Origin: Novosphingobium taihuense
Lineage (GTDB): Bacteria > Pseudomonadota > Alphaproteobacteria > Sphingomonadales > Sphingomonadaceae
Reading direction: 5' to 3'
NCBI RefSeq assembly: GCF_007830315.1
Contig: NZ_VLKJ01000010.1
Coordinates: 89,416-153,415, forward strand
Length of the DNA: 64,000 bases
Shown here: in pieces, positions 53,342 through 62,845 of the stretch
How the letters are laid out: each line of letters begins with the position of its first letter
Position numbering within the stretch: the stretch's first letter is position 1
The notes under the pieces: generated by a model
What the model saw: only the letters and a program-made list of their open reading frames with translations
What the model was told of the DNA's origin: nothing
The model's database searches: none
Program-made: the position numbers and the translations under genes

Positions 53342-55609
53342 TTAAAACTTGAAGCCTGCGCGAACGCCGTAGGTGCGTGGCTGCTCAAACTGGACATTCG
53401 CGAGGCGACCGCCCTGAGCTTGCGAAATCGTGAGTTCGTTCTCGATGTTCTTGACGAAACCCTGCACGTAGTAGCGCTTTTCCGGCGCGTTATACGTCAG
53501 GGTAATGTCGGTCTTCGTGAACGACGGCTGCCTGAACTGCGAAAGCGTGCCCAGGTTGGTGATGTAGTAGCTGGAATTGATCAGCGAGCGGACGCCAAAC
53601 TCCACTTCTGCCTCATTGCCCAGCACGAATGTGTGGGTGTAGCCGAGGTTGGCCGTCCACTTGGGTGCATGGTCTAGATGCTTGCCCGCAAAGCTGAGCG
53701 GGTTTGCCGCAGTCGGGAAAGTGACGTCCGGGATGAAGGTTGCAAAGCGCGCATTGAGATAGTTCACGCCGACAGTGAATTGCCCCCCGGCATATGGCGA
53801 TGCAATTGCTTCCAGTTCAACGCCATCGACCTTGGCCTTGGCCGCGTTGCTGGTCCGGTTGCCAGGTACCGGCGTCACGACGACCTGGCTGATCTGCAGG
53901 CCCGAGTAATCGTAGTGGAACACCGATCCATTCAGGCGCAGACCTTCGGCAAGCTTGAGCTTTGCGCCCACTTCATAGGCCGTGAGGTTTTCGGGATCGT
54001 AGTAAAGGGTCGACGGGGTAAGAATGCAGCCGGTGCCACCCACCGTGCCTGCAAGGCAGCCGTCGTTGAAACCGCCAGCCTTGTAGCCGGTAGAGACGCT
54101 GGCGAATACGAGGCCGAGCGGCGTATCGTAGTCGACACCGACTTTCCAAGTGGTCTTGCTCCAGTCAGCAGCGGCGATGTTGGTGTTGAGCGTGCAACGC
54201 AGCGTGCCGCATGGCGAGGCCGCCAGCGTCGGGTAGTCCGCCACAGTCAGGCCGTTGCGTGACTTCTCGTCCTTCGTGTAGCGGATGCCGCCGGTGACAT
54301 GCAGTTCGGGCGTGACGTCGTACGTCACCGTGCCGAACACGCCCTTCGAAGTCGACTGCGTCGGGCCCTGAACGAAACCGAACCCGACTGCTCCGACGCG
54401 GCCGCCCGAAGATGCTTCCGGATTGCCCAGGATCAGCGAGAGGTTGCTGCGCTCGCGGAAGTAATAGAGACCGACCTGCCCATGCAACGGGCTGCCTTGG
54501 CCAAACGCAGCACGCAATTCGTGTGACTGCTGGTTGAACCGGCCGCGATAGACTGCCGGGTTGCTGGCAAAGCTGCCCACGATGTAGTTCCGCCGATCGT
54601 CGCGGTGGGTCTCGCGATAGGAGCCGAGGTAGGTCAGCTCAACCGGGCCGAAGTCGTAGGAGAATTCGCCCGTGATACCGCCGAAGCGATAATTGCGTTG
54701 GTCGGGGCCTGCCAGCGGGAACGGAAAGGTGAGGCGCTGCTCGTTGCTCAGGCCTTCGACATAAGGCTGGTCGACACCCTTGGGCGAGGTTCCGAACGCG
54801 TTGGCGAGCGGCAACACGTTGAGCATGCTGCCATTTGCATTCGAGTAGTCGCCGCGAACGACGAAACGGAAATCTTCGGCCAGCGTCCCGCCAAACGAGA
54901 GACGGGTTGAAAAGGTGTCGCGCGCAGGCAGGAGCGTTCCACCGCTGGTGTTCGCGAGACGGATGACATTGTCCATCCGGTCATAGTTCACAGCCCCGCG
55001 AATTCCGAGGGTTTCACCGACCGGCACATTGAGCATCGCGGTGACGCCACGCTGGCCATAGTTGCCGAAATAGGCATCGCCCGACGCTTCGAACTCGGCC
55101 TTCGGCTTCGCTGAAATGACGTTGATGACACCGGCGGTGGTGTTACGGCCATAGAGGGTGCCCTGCGGACCACGCAGAACTTCTACGCGTTCAAGATCAT
55201 AGAAGCTGCCAAGGATGTCGGCAGAGCGCGCGATGTAGACGCCGTCGAGCAGGAACGCGGCCGATGGATCACCCTTTTCGGTTGTGTCCGTGGAAGTGAC
55301 GCCACGGATCGCGACGCGCGCATTGTCACGGTCAGTGCTGATACGCACGTTGGGGACGGCCTGGCCGAGCGAACGCGCATCCACGATGCCGGCATCGCGC
55401 AACCCGTCCTGCGAGATCGCCGTCATGGCGATCGGCGTCTTGGACAGGCGCGATTCCGTACGGTTGGCCGTGACGATGATGTCACCGCTATCGGCGCTGC
55501 CCGAATCCTCCTGGGCCACCTGAGCAGCGGTTTCGGCCTGTTGCGCCAGCGCGGATGCGGACGGCAGTGCGAACAAGATGGCCGAACCGGCCAGCAAGGT
55601 GTGTCTCAC
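53342..55609 (-). CDS. TonB-dependent outer-membrane receptor (glycoside module)
   Basis: A 755-residue receptor. Signal peptide at residues 1-24 (ending SALAQQ), plug with DIIVTANRTESRLSKTPIAMTAIS, VPNVRISTDRDNARVAIRGV and LERVEVLRGPQGTLYGRNTTAGVINV, then a barrel ending RTYGVRAGFKF. The GTG at 55609 is selected by its strong GGGGGAGG ribosome site; the open frame upstream runs through the promoter. This plug type is abundant in sphingomonads and often imports plant-derived compounds. It diverges from the GH3 gene and would carry that gene's substrate across the outer membrane. Confidence 0.92.
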   Translation of the reverse strand: MRHTLLAGSAILFALPSASALAQQAETAAQVAQEDSGSADSGDIIVTANRTESRLSKTPIAMTAISQDGLRDAGIVDARSLGQAVPNVRISTDRDNARVAIRGVTSTDTTEKGDPSAAFLLDGVYIARSADILGSFYDLERVEVLRGPQGTLYGRNTTAGVINVISAKPKAEFEASGDAYFGNYGQRGVTAMLNVPVGETLGIRGAVNYDRMDNVIRLANTSGGTLLPARDTFSTRLSFGGTLAEDFRFVVRGDYSNANGSMLNVLPLANAFGTSPKGVDQPYVEGLSNEQRLTFPFPLAGPDQRNYRFGGITGEFSYDFGPVELTYLGSYRETHRDDRRNYIVGSFASNPAVYRGRFNQQSHELRAAFGQGSPLHGQVGLYYFRERSNLSLILGNPEASSGGRVGAVGFGFVQGPTQSTSKGVFGTVTYDVTPELHVTGGIRYTKDEKSRNGLTVADYPTLAASPCGTLRCTLNTNIAAADWSKTTWKVGVDYDTPLGLVFASVSTGYKAGGFNDGCLAGTVGGTGCILTPSTLYYDPENLTAYEVGAKLKLAEGLRLNGSVFHYDYSGLQISQVVVTPVPGNRTSNAAKAKVDGVELEAIASPYAGGQFTVGVNYLNARFATFIPDVTFPTAANPLSFAGKHLDHAPKWTANLGYTHTFVLGNEAEVEFGVRSLINSSYYITNLGTLSQFRQPSFTKTDITLTYNAPEKRYYVQGFVKNIENELTISQAQGGRLANVQFEQPRTYGVRAGFKF

Positions 55610-55675
55610 GATTTTCCTCCCCCAGGGATTGATGTCTGGAAGCCTGCAAATGACACACCCGACAGGGCTCGTCAA

Positions 55676-55687
55676 GACAACATTGTC
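55676..55687. promoter_or_regulatory. Operator-like palindrome A (receptor side)
   Basis: GACAACATTGTC, with 5-bp arms GACAA/TTGTC, lies 67 bp before the receptor start codon. It resembles the TGACARCGYTGTCA pattern of NagR-type LacI-family regulators. Confidence 0.6.
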
Positions 55688-55887
55688 ATACATCATTTGC
55701 ACCTTTCTCGACAGATCGGAAACCCGCATCCACAAGGAGATCGAAACCGCTGAAACCCGCCATAACTTAACAGTTATAGGGAGATATTGCATCTACACCC
55801 ACGCCTTTCGGCTGCCCACGCGAATGCTTCACGATCGACGACCTGCGCCAGAACGTCATTTCGATTTGACGATTCGATATCAGATAT

Positions 55888-55899
55888 GGCAATGTTGTC
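55888..55899. promoter_or_regulatory. Operator-like palindrome B (GH3 side)
   Basis: GGCAATGTTGTC is identical at 11 of 12 positions to the reverse complement of palindrome A and lies 65 bp before the GH3 ATG. It also extends into TGTTGT-C-ACAACA (55893-55905). Confidence 0.6.
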
Positions 55900-55963
55900 A
55901 CAACAGGGATGGCCCTTCCCATCCCCAACGGCGAATTGTGAATCCGAGAGGTCCAGAGGCAGC

Positions 55964-58120
55964 ATGAGTTCAAGTCAGTCGTTCTGCGTTCCCGAAATGC
56001 CTGCCATCGAAGGGGCGGACGAGCGTGCTGCGCAATTGCTCGCCCGGATGACTCTCGAGGAAAAGCTGCGCATCGTTCACGGCCCCATGGGGCGTGTGCG
56101 CATGGGCATTCCGGCGCCTGAGCGGGCGCTCGGATCGGCCGGCTTCATTCCCGGCGTCGCGCGTCTGGGCATACCCGATCTGCAAGAGACGGATGCAAGC
56201 GTCGGCGTAACCAATCCTGACAATTGCCGTCCGGGCGATGGCGCCACGGCGCTCCCTTCTACGATCGCGCTGGCATCGACCTGGGATCGGACACTCGCAC
56301 ACGCTTGCGGGCGGATTCTTGGGAACGAGAGCCGTAACAAGGGCTTCAACGTGATGCTGGCTGGCGGTGTGAACATCGCACGCGAGCCGCGCAATGGACG
56401 AAACTTCGAGTACTTCGGCGAGGACCCGCTGCTGAGCGGCATTCTGGCGGGGGAAAGCATCCGCGGCATTCAGGACGAAAACGTCGTCTCGACCGTCAAG
56501 CACTTCGCCCTGAACAATCAGGAGACTGGCCGATTCAGTGCGGATGTTCGCATCAGCGAGGCCGCGGCTCGTGAGAGCGATCTTCTCGCTTTTGAAATCG
56601 CCATCGAAATCGGACAGCCCGGTTCGGTGATGTGCGCCTATAACCTGGTCAATGGCGAGTACTGCAGCGACAGCAGCTGGCTGCTAAACACCGTATTGAA
56701 AGGCGACTGGCGCTATCCTGGCTGGGTCATGTCGGATTGGGGTGCTGTGCGCAGCGTCGATTGCGCCATGGCCGGGCTCGACCAGCAGTCGGGAGATCAG
56801 CTGGACGCCGAGGTGTTCTTCGATCAGCCGCTCCGGGAAAAGGTGCAGCAGGATCCGAAGTGGGCCGCCAGGCTGGACGACATGGTCCACCGCATCTTGC
56901 GATCGCTGTTCGCAGTGGGTCTGATGGATCGCCCGGTCCAGGCCGGACCGATTGACTACGCCGCCCACGCCAACCTTTCGCGCCAGACCGCTGAAGACGG
57001 CATCGTCATGCTGCGGAATGAGAACAACGCGCTGCCATTGTCGTCCCCGCGGTCGATTGCGATCATTGGCGGGATGTCCGAATTCGGCGTTCTGGCCGGC
57101 GGTGGTTCGTCCTACGTGACGGCGATTGACGGACCGGGCATACAGATCCCCGCGATGGGGGTGTCTGCCGTGGGCGTTCCGCGCACGATGATCTACCACC
57201 CCTCATCACCTTATGCTGCCTTGAGAGCCGCGCTGCCCGATGCGGAATTTCAGATCAACGACGGCGCTTATCCTGCTGCTGCGGCCGAGATTGCAAGTCG
57301 CGCCGAAGTCGCGATCGTCTTTGCCACCCAATGGACAACGGAATCGGTCGATGTTCCGGACCTGTCATTGCCGAACGGTCAGGACGAACTCATCCGTGCG
57401 GTCGCGCGCGCAAATCCGCGCACAGTCGTCGTCCTCGAAACCGGCGGCCCGGTCCTGATGCCCTGGCTGGAAGATGTCCCGGCAGTGATCGAGGCCTGGT
57501 ACTCCGGCAACCGGGGAGGCGAGGCGATTGCCAATGTCCTGACCGGCAAGGCAAGTCCGTCTGGACGGCTGCCGATAACCTTCCCGGCGTCGACCGAACA
57601 ACTGCCTCGCCCGCAGCTCTTCGGTCTCGGCATGTCAGCTTTCGATGCGGCAAATGCACGGGAAGTGTTCCCCCTGCCCTACGAGGAAGGTTCCTGCGTG
57701 GGATATCGCTGGTTCGCACGCGAGGGCCATGTGCCGCTTTTTCCCTTCGGCTTCGGGCTGACCTACACGCGTTTCGCCTACTCCAACCTGCATGTGACCT
57801 GGATCGGTGAAAGCGCCGAGGCGACTTTCACCGTCACCAACATTGGCGACCTTGCCGGCACGGATGTCCCGCAACTCTATCTGACGCATATCGACGGGGT
57901 TGTGGACCAGCGACTGTGTGGATGGGAGAAGGTGCGCCTCGATCCTGGGGCGAGCCAAACCTTTACGACGACAATTGATCCCCGATTGCTGGCACGCTTC
58001 GACGAGATCGATCGTCGTTGGCACATACCTGCAGCGACGTTCCGCCTTGCAGTCGGCGCAAGTGCGATTGACTTGAGAACTTCGGCCGATCTGCTTGTTT
58101 CAGAAGCGAGGAGTTTCTGA
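55964..58120 (+). CDS. GH3 family beta-glucosidase, cytoplasmic
   Basis: A 718-residue retaining glycosidase. Domain 1 (TIM barrel) contains KHFALNNQ (179-186) and the nucleophile Asp258 in VMSDWGA; the alpha/beta sandwich follows (SIAIIGGMSEF, GSSYVTAIDG), then a fibronectin-III-like domain (about 630-715, with GTDVPQLYLT). The ATG at 55964 follows AGAGGCAGC. No start option gives a signal peptide, so the enzyme probably acts in the cytoplasm on imported glycosides. The stop overlaps the symporter start (TGATG). Exact linkage specificity is not readable. Confidence 0.92.
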   Translation: MSSSQSFCVPEMPAIEGADERAAQLLARMTLEEKLRIVHGPMGRVRMGIPAPERALGSAGFIPGVARLGIPDLQETDASVGVTNPDNCRPGDGATALPSTIALASTWDRTLAHACGRILGNESRNKGFNVMLAGGVNIAREPRNGRNFEYFGEDPLLSGILAGESIRGIQDENVVSTVKHFALNNQETGRFSADVRISEAAARESDLLAFEIAIEIGQPGSVMCAYNLVNGEYCSDSSWLLNTVLKGDWRYPGWVMSDWGAVRSVDCAMAGLDQQSGDQLDAEVFFDQPLREKVQQDPKWAARLDDMVHRILRSLFAVGLMDRPVQAGPIDYAAHANLSRQTAEDGIVMLRNENNALPLSSPRSIAIIGGMSEFGVLAGGGSSYVTAIDGPGIQIPAMGVSAVGVPRTMIYHPSSPYAALRAALPDAEFQINDGAYPAAAAEIASRAEVAIVFATQWTTESVDVPDLSLPNGQDELIRAVARANPRTVVVLETGGPVLMPWLEDVPAVIEAWYSGNRGGEAIANVLTGKASPSGRLPITFPASTEQLPRPQLFGLGMSAFDAANAREVFPLPYEEGSCVGYRWFAREGHVPLFPFGFGLTYTRFAYSNLHVTWIGESAEATFTVTNIGDLAGTDVPQLYLTHIDGVVDQRLCGWEKVRLDPGASQTFTTTIDPRLLARFDEIDRRWHIPAATFRLAVGASAIDLRTSADLLVSEARSF

Positions 58121-59484
58121 TGTCACATTCGACCGGCCGCATGTCACTCCCCCGGAAGCTCGGCTACGCGGTCGGCAATTTCGGTCTGAACATATACTGG
58201 CAGAGCCTCACGTACTTCCTGCTCTACTTCTACACTGATGTGGTCGGCCTGAGCGGCGCGACGGCGGGAGCCATCTACATGGTTGCGTCGATGTTCGACG
58301 CTGCGATCGATCCCGTTGCAGGCGTCCTGATGGATCGTACCCGCACCCGGTGGGGGCGCTATCGGCCATGGATTGCGATCGGAGCGGTACCGCTCGCCCT
58401 GTCGTTCATGCTTCTGTATCTTTCGCCCAGCCTGGAAGGGAGCCTGCTGGTAGTGGCAGTGACGGCCAGCCACCTCCTGTTCCGGATATGCTATACGACA
58501 GTCGCGGTGCCGTTCAATTCGCTCACGGCACGCATCACGCAGGATCAGGCCGAACGCACCCAGTTGACGGCCCTCAATGTTCTGTTCGCATCTGCAGCCG
58601 GTTCGGTGGTCGCATTGCTCACACAGCCATTGGTACAGTTGGCTGGTGGCGCGCAGAACAACGGATTCTTCTGGGCTGCTACGCTCGGTGGGGTCGTCGC
58701 CACGGCGATCTTTGCCTTCGTGGCCATGGTCACACGTGAGCCAGCCGAGCAGGAGGAGAGCGAGGGTTCGCTTTCGCTGACGGTCGGTGTTGATCGTGCA
58801 GCGCTTGGCACCGTTTTCAAGAACCGTGCATTTCTGCTGCTGGTATCGGGCCTTCTCTTCGCCACTTTCAATACGACCGTGCTCAGCAAGTCCATGATAT
58901 ACTACTTCAAGTATGTCGTTGGCGATGAGAGCGCGTCACGGGGTGCCCTTACGTTTGCCACAACCGCAGCATTTGTGCTTGTACCGATCTGGGCGACCTT
59001 GGGGCGTTTCTTTGGCAAGCGTGCGGTCTGGTTGTTGGCAGTAGCTGTCGGACTGGTGGGAGCGGCGTTCCTGGGTTTGGTCCAGCCGGTTGCATCCCTC
59101 ACGACCACGGCAGCGTTCGCCATAATGCAAACCGGCACGGTCGGCATTGCCGTCGCATACTGGGCCCTGCTTCCAGATACGGTTGAATACGGCGAATGGG
59201 CTGGCGGGGTGCGGCTCGAATCGTTCCTCTTCGGGCTTTTCATGTTCGTGCAGAAAATGGGACTGGGTGCCGCCGCAGGGCTGTTCGGATTCTGCCTCTC
59301 GCAGTTGGGTTATGATCCCGGGTCGCCAAACGGGGGCGGCCTGGGACCGGCACTTCCGTCAATGATCGCAATCCTGTGCGGCTTGAGCCTGGCAAGCAGC
59401 GGGACGTGCGCCTTCTTCTCTCCGCTGCGCAAGGGGGTTCACGAAGACATCGTGGCCGAAGTGCGACGCCGGCGGGCAGCCTGA
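58120..59484 (+). CDS. GPH-family glycoside:cation symporter (MFS fold)
   Basis: A 454-residue inner-membrane transporter with about 12 helices, of the glycoside-pentoside-hexuronide family (MelB, XynP type). LGYAVGNFGLNIYWQSLTYFLLYFYTD, FDAAIDPVAGVLMDRTRTRWGRYRPWI (the family's cation/sugar motif) and DTVEYGEWAGGVRLESFLF are all present. It is translationally coupled to GH3 and would import the intact glycoside that GH3 hydrolyses. Confidence 0.92.
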   Translation: MSHSTGRMSLPRKLGYAVGNFGLNIYWQSLTYFLLYFYTDVVGLSGATAGAIYMVASMFDAAIDPVAGVLMDRTRTRWGRYRPWIAIGAVPLALSFMLLYLSPSLEGSLLVVAVTASHLLFRICYTTVAVPFNSLTARITQDQAERTQLTALNVLFASAAGSVVALLTQPLVQLAGGAQNNGFFWAATLGGVVATAIFAFVAMVTREPAEQEESEGSLSLTVGVDRAALGTVFKNRAFLLLVSGLLFATFNTTVLSKSMIYYFKYVVGDESASRGALTFATTAAFVLVPIWATLGRFFGKRAVWLLAVAVGLVGAAFLGLVQPVASLTTTAAFAIMQTGTVGIAVAYWALLPDTVEYGEWAGGVRLESFLFGLFMFVQKMGLGAAAGLFGFCLSQLGYDPGSPNGGGLGPALPSMIAILCGLSLASSGTCAFFSPLRKGVHEDIVAEVRRRRAA

Positions 59485-59493
59485 GCGGTACTG

Positions 59494-59994
59494 TTACTCC
59501 GCCGAGAGGTTGTCGGCCAGATCGCGCAGCATTTGCAACAGGATCGTCCTGTTCCTGGAGCCGATGATCCGATCGAGGCGCTTGTTGTGCGCATCCGCGT
59601 GGAATTCCAGTTCAGCGAGGTGACGCTGGCCGGCGGCGGTCAGCGCGATACGGAATGATCGTTGATCGGCCTCGTCACGTGTCTTCTCGATCAGGCCTGC
59701 CTTGCCCAGTTCCCGCAAGGATGCGGTAAGCGTTGACTTGTCGCGGCCAACTGCATGGCTCAGGTCACGCTGGTTAATGCCGGGATTGTCGTTGATCACG
59801 ACCAGCAGGGCATACCATCCCGGCCAAATGCCAGCCTCCCCGACGCGTGCTGCAAATGCGGCGAACGATGCCTCTTGCGCACGCCGCAACTGATAGGCCA
59901 GGACCTCATCGAGATTGCGCGTCAAACGCTCTGATGGGCCTGAGCCAGCCATCTCTAGTGCAGTTTCGGCTGTCGGCGCGCGCTTGCGGGACAT
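59494..59994 (-). CDS. MarR-family transcriptional regulator
   Basis: A 166-residue winged-helix regulator. The recognition region is INQRDLSHAVGRDKSTLTASLRELGKAGLIEKTRDEADQRSFRIALT, with the wing DEADQRS. Such proteins often repress catabolic genes and release DNA on binding an aromatic acid or its CoA ester. It is third in a minus-strand run after the PanE-like and thiamine-diphosphate genes (60 bp gap) and probably binds the palindrome at 62784-62801. Confidence 0.88.
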   Translation of the reverse strand: MSRKRAPTAETALEMAGSGPSERLTRNLDEVLAYQLRRAQEASFAAFAARVGEAGIWPGWYALLVVINDNPGINQRDLSHAVGRDKSTLTASLRELGKAGLIEKTRDEADQRSFRIALTAAGQRHLAELEFHADAHNKRLDRIIGSRNRTILLQMLRDLADNLSAE

Positions 59995-60054
59995 GTGCTC
60001 CAGACAGTCAAGTGGACGAAGGCTTGTGGGTATGGCTCAAGCTGCGCAGCTTGG

Positions 60055-61758
60055 CTATCCCAAGCGCGCCTCGACCAGCACGGAACGTCTTTCATTGCGC
60101 AGGATTGCAAACGCTCTTGCCATGACCTCGTCCAGATCGCTCTCGCGATCAACCATGATCGGCTCGGCATTTCCCGCCGCCTTGGCGATGCCACCGTAGT
60201 CAGGAGCAGGGGAGAAACTCAGATCGAGAGTTTCGGCCCTGCTGGCGTAGCCGTCCGGATGAACAGCAAGAGCCGAATGCCGCGGGGCATTCCAGCCATC
60301 GTTGTTGAGCACGATCTGCAGAAATGGCGCATCATAGCGCCGTGCGATCCAGTGCACCGACGACGGGACCGTAAACATGTAGGTGCCATCACCGCTGATG
60401 GCGACAACCGTTGCGTCCGGTGATGCCAGCTTGGCTCCGATCGCCGCGCCGCCATTGTATCCGAGCGATCCGCCACCGCTGGCGAACATGGTGCCGGGCT
60501 CGTTTGGCGCAATGTGATCGAAGACCGGTTGGTAGTTCGTAATGCCTTCGTTGATCACGATCGCATGATTGCCGAGATGTGTGCGCACGCTGGCCATCAG
60601 CCTAGCAGTCGTAAGAGCACCGGTTTCAGCCTCTTCAGACGCAAGCCGCGCCCGACGTTTGGCACTCAACCTTGCATAGTGCGCGCGACGCTCTCCGATC
60701 AGGCCCTGGTCGATCGCCAGATTGGACAGCGCTTCGGAGATCTCGGCCAGTGCCGTTTCAGCATCGGCACGATAAGCGCCATGCGGCTCGATGTACCACA
60801 GCGGCATCTGTTCCTTGAGTGGGTCGATATCGATGTGCAGGATTCTGGCATGGGCTGAAGGGCGGTTCTTTGCCGGGATCCATGGCACATCGCTGTCGAT
60901 CACAAGCACGAGATCGGCCTCGGCAAGTGCCTCGTTTTGCCGTGGATCGTTCCAGTAGCTGCCAAGAAAGCAATCATGGCCATGCGGCACGTTTACATAG
61001 CTTGGCACTGACTCAACGACCCCGATGCCATAGCGATCGCAAAGGCTGGCCAGCTGACGGGCCGCAGCTGGATTTCGGCCGAGATAGGACGTGACGACGA
61101 GCGGGCGGCGAGCCTTGGCAATATCGCCTGCGATTGAGCGAGCGTTCCTGTCTCCCAGCGCAGGAGCCGAAACTGGCCCCCAGCGTGCAATATCAATATC
61201 CACCTGTTCGCAGGAGGCCTCAAGCACTTCGCGTGCTGCCATGAGATAGACCGGTCCTTTTGGATCGGTCCGGGCAAACTGCATGGCACGGTGCACGACC
61301 TGCTTTACATTCGCCCCCGTTCGGATTTCGTTGTCGTATCGCATGTATCCGCGCACCAGGCCGCGCTGATCATGCACATCCTGAATCCATTGGATAAACT
61401 CGTTGCGGCTGCCAAGCAGTTCGCCGTCCTGGGTGAATGGCGAAGAGCCTGCAAAGATGAGTACCGGGATACGAGCTTTTGCAGCGTTATGGACAGCACC
61501 TGCCAACGCCTGCGTGCCGCATTCGACATGGATGACCACCGCCTGAGGCCGCCCGGTTACCTGCGTGAAGCCGTGGGCAATCGTCAGCGCGACCATCTCG
61601 TTAGGGCACGTAATCACGCGCGGCACCGGTCGGCCCTCGGCGCGGGCCTTGGCAATTGCTTCCACCAAGCCCGGATGATCGCTCCCCAGATTGACGAACA
61701 TGTACTCGATGCCTTGTTCGACCAGTGCATCGATGAAAGCTGTGGCAGTGGTATACAT
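60055..61758 (-). CDS. Thiamine-diphosphate-dependent enzyme, acetolactate-synthase-like
   Basis: A 567-residue ThDP enzyme with the three standard domains. The cofactor-activating Glu54 lies in CPNEMVALTIAHGF; the ThDP/Mg motif GDG starts AISGDGTYMF and ends LNNDGW about 30 residues on. The middle domain has EADLVLVIDSDVPWIP. No regulatory subunit is nearby and the FAD-binding segment looks weak, so a catabolic C-C lyase or decarboxylase is more likely than branched-chain biosynthesis. The ATG at 61758 starts MYTTATAFIDAL. It is 32 bp downstream of the PanE-like gene. Confidence 0.85.
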   Translation of the reverse strand: MYTTATAFIDALVEQGIEYMFVNLGSDHPGLVEAIAKARAEGRPVPRVITCPNEMVALTIAHGFTQVTGRPQAVVIHVECGTQALAGAVHNAAKARIPVLIFAGSSPFTQDGELLGSRNEFIQWIQDVHDQRGLVRGYMRYDNEIRTGANVKQVVHRAMQFARTDPKGPVYLMAAREVLEASCEQVDIDIARWGPVSAPALGDRNARSIAGDIAKARRPLVVTSYLGRNPAAARQLASLCDRYGIGVVESVPSYVNVPHGHDCFLGSYWNDPRQNEALAEADLVLVIDSDVPWIPAKNRPSAHARILHIDIDPLKEQMPLWYIEPHGAYRADAETALAEISEALSNLAIDQGLIGERRAHYARLSAKRRARLASEEAETGALTTARLMASVRTHLGNHAIVINEGITNYQPVFDHIAPNEPGTMFASGGGSLGYNGGAAIGAKLASPDATVVAISGDGTYMFTVPSSVHWIARRYDAPFLQIVLNNDGWNAPRHSALAVHPDGYASRAETLDLSFSPAPDYGGIAKAAGNAEPIMVDRESDLDEVMARAFAILRNERRSVLVEARLG

Positions 61759-61790
61759 GATGAGATTGCGTCCTTTACGAGCGCGGGGAA

Positions 61791-62711
61791 TCAGCGCCCG
61801 GCACGAAGAGCACTTGCGTGGTTGAGGCCGCGCAGCAGGCTTGCACATGCGTTGAGCAAAGGTGCGTCGACCCCGGACGACCGGGCTGCAGCCAGCAGGC
61901 CGCCCTGAATTGAATCGACCTCCATCGGCCGCCCGGCCTCCACATCCTGCAACATTGAAGGCTTGTGATCACAGTGATGAAGCATCGCGAATTCAACGTT
62001 GGCATGCACCGCCTTGCCGTCGGCCTGGATACCGACAGCCTTCGCGATCTTGATGCCCTCGGTCACGATCCCGATGGCCATGTCGCAGGAAGGTCCATGC
62101 GCGCCTATCTGTCCGACGGTAAGGCGCGTTAGTGCGGCTACGCCGTTAAGAGCGGCATTGAAGATTACCTTTTCCCAGACATGGCGCTGAACGTCGACAT
62201 CGGCGGTAGCGGCAAGTCCCGCGTTGTTGAGAGCTGAGGTGACTGTGGCGATTGCCGGTCGCTCCGAGCCATCCAAGCTCCACAGCTTCACGCTTCCTTC
62301 ACCGCCGACGTGGATCCGCCCGTGCCCAAGCAGATCGGCAGGCCAGTTCGTGATGCCGCAGAGCACTTTTTCAGGGCCGACGAGTTCAGCGATGCACTCA
62401 CCGTTCCCGAGGCCGTTCTGCAATGTCAGAACGCTGGTCGTATCCCCGATCAGATTCAGATTCTGCTGAACCGCAACCTTGGTGAACATGGACTTGGTGA
62501 AGACAATCACCAGATCGGCAACCCCGCTGGCTGAGCCCGGCAATACCGCTCGTGCGGGGATGGCCACCCCATTCTCTGACACCCCTCCGTGATTGATGGC
62601 ATCAACGCGAGCACTGTCGGCGTCGATGAATGTCACGTCGTGCCCGGCAGCCAGCAGTCTCGCGCCGAACAATGTGCCCATTGCACCCGTCCCGATCACA
62701 AACACGCGCAT
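61791..62711 (-). CDS. 2-dehydropantoate 2-reductase family (PanE/ApbA-like) oxidoreductase
   Basis: A 306-residue NAD(P)H-dependent ketoacid reductase. GTGAMGTLFGARL is the nucleotide-binding motif, NGLGN the cofactor loop, EKVIFNAALNGVAALT carries the catalytic Lys, and QDVEAGRPMEVDSIQG the conserved Glu. Paralogues in catabolic clusters act on other 2-keto or beta-keto acids, so a pantothenate role is not assumed. It is the first gene of the panE-ThDP-marR run and diverges from the aldehyde dehydrogenase with a 134-bp gap. Confidence 0.88.
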   Translation of the reverse strand: MRVFVIGTGAMGTLFGARLLAAGHDVTFIDADSARVDAINHGGVSENGVAIPARAVLPGSASGVADLVIVFTKSMFTKVAVQQNLNLIGDTTSVLTLQNGLGNGECIAELVGPEKVLCGITNWPADLLGHGRIHVGGEGSVKLWSLDGSERPAIATVTSALNNAGLAATADVDVQRHVWEKVIFNAALNGVAALTRLTVGQIGAHGPSCDMAIGIVTEGIKIAKAVGIQADGKAVHANVEFAMLHHCDHKPSMLQDVEAGRPMEVDSIQGGLLAAARSSGVDAPLLNACASLLRGLNHASALRAGR

Positions 62712-62783
62712 CGCATTCTCCTGTCCCGCAGCGCACGGCAGGTAACGATTCTCGTTCGCCGTCAGCGTCAGCTAGAGCATTTT

Positions 62784-62801
62784 TAGTTGGACATCAAACT
62801 A
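62784..62801. promoter_or_regulatory. MarR-type operator between panE-like and aldehyde dehydrogenase genes
   Basis: TAGTTGGACATCAAACTA is an 18-bp palindrome of form TAGTT-N-GA-NN-TC-N-AACTA (14 of 18 bases symmetric), in the middle of the divergent promoter. The size and AT-rich arms are typical of MarR dimers. Confidence 0.75.
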
Positions 62802-62845
62802 TATTGACCTATGCAGGCATCAGCGAGCGAGAGAGGAGAGCAGAC

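Larger units (their letters stand above)
55610..55963. other. Divergent promoter region of the glycoside module
   Basis: This 354-bp stretch separates the receptor and GH3 start codons. Apart from the two operator-like palindromes it is AT-richer than its surroundings (55680-55770 and 55860-55890). An open frame continuous with GH3 covers part of it but lacks family similarity. Confidence 0.6.
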
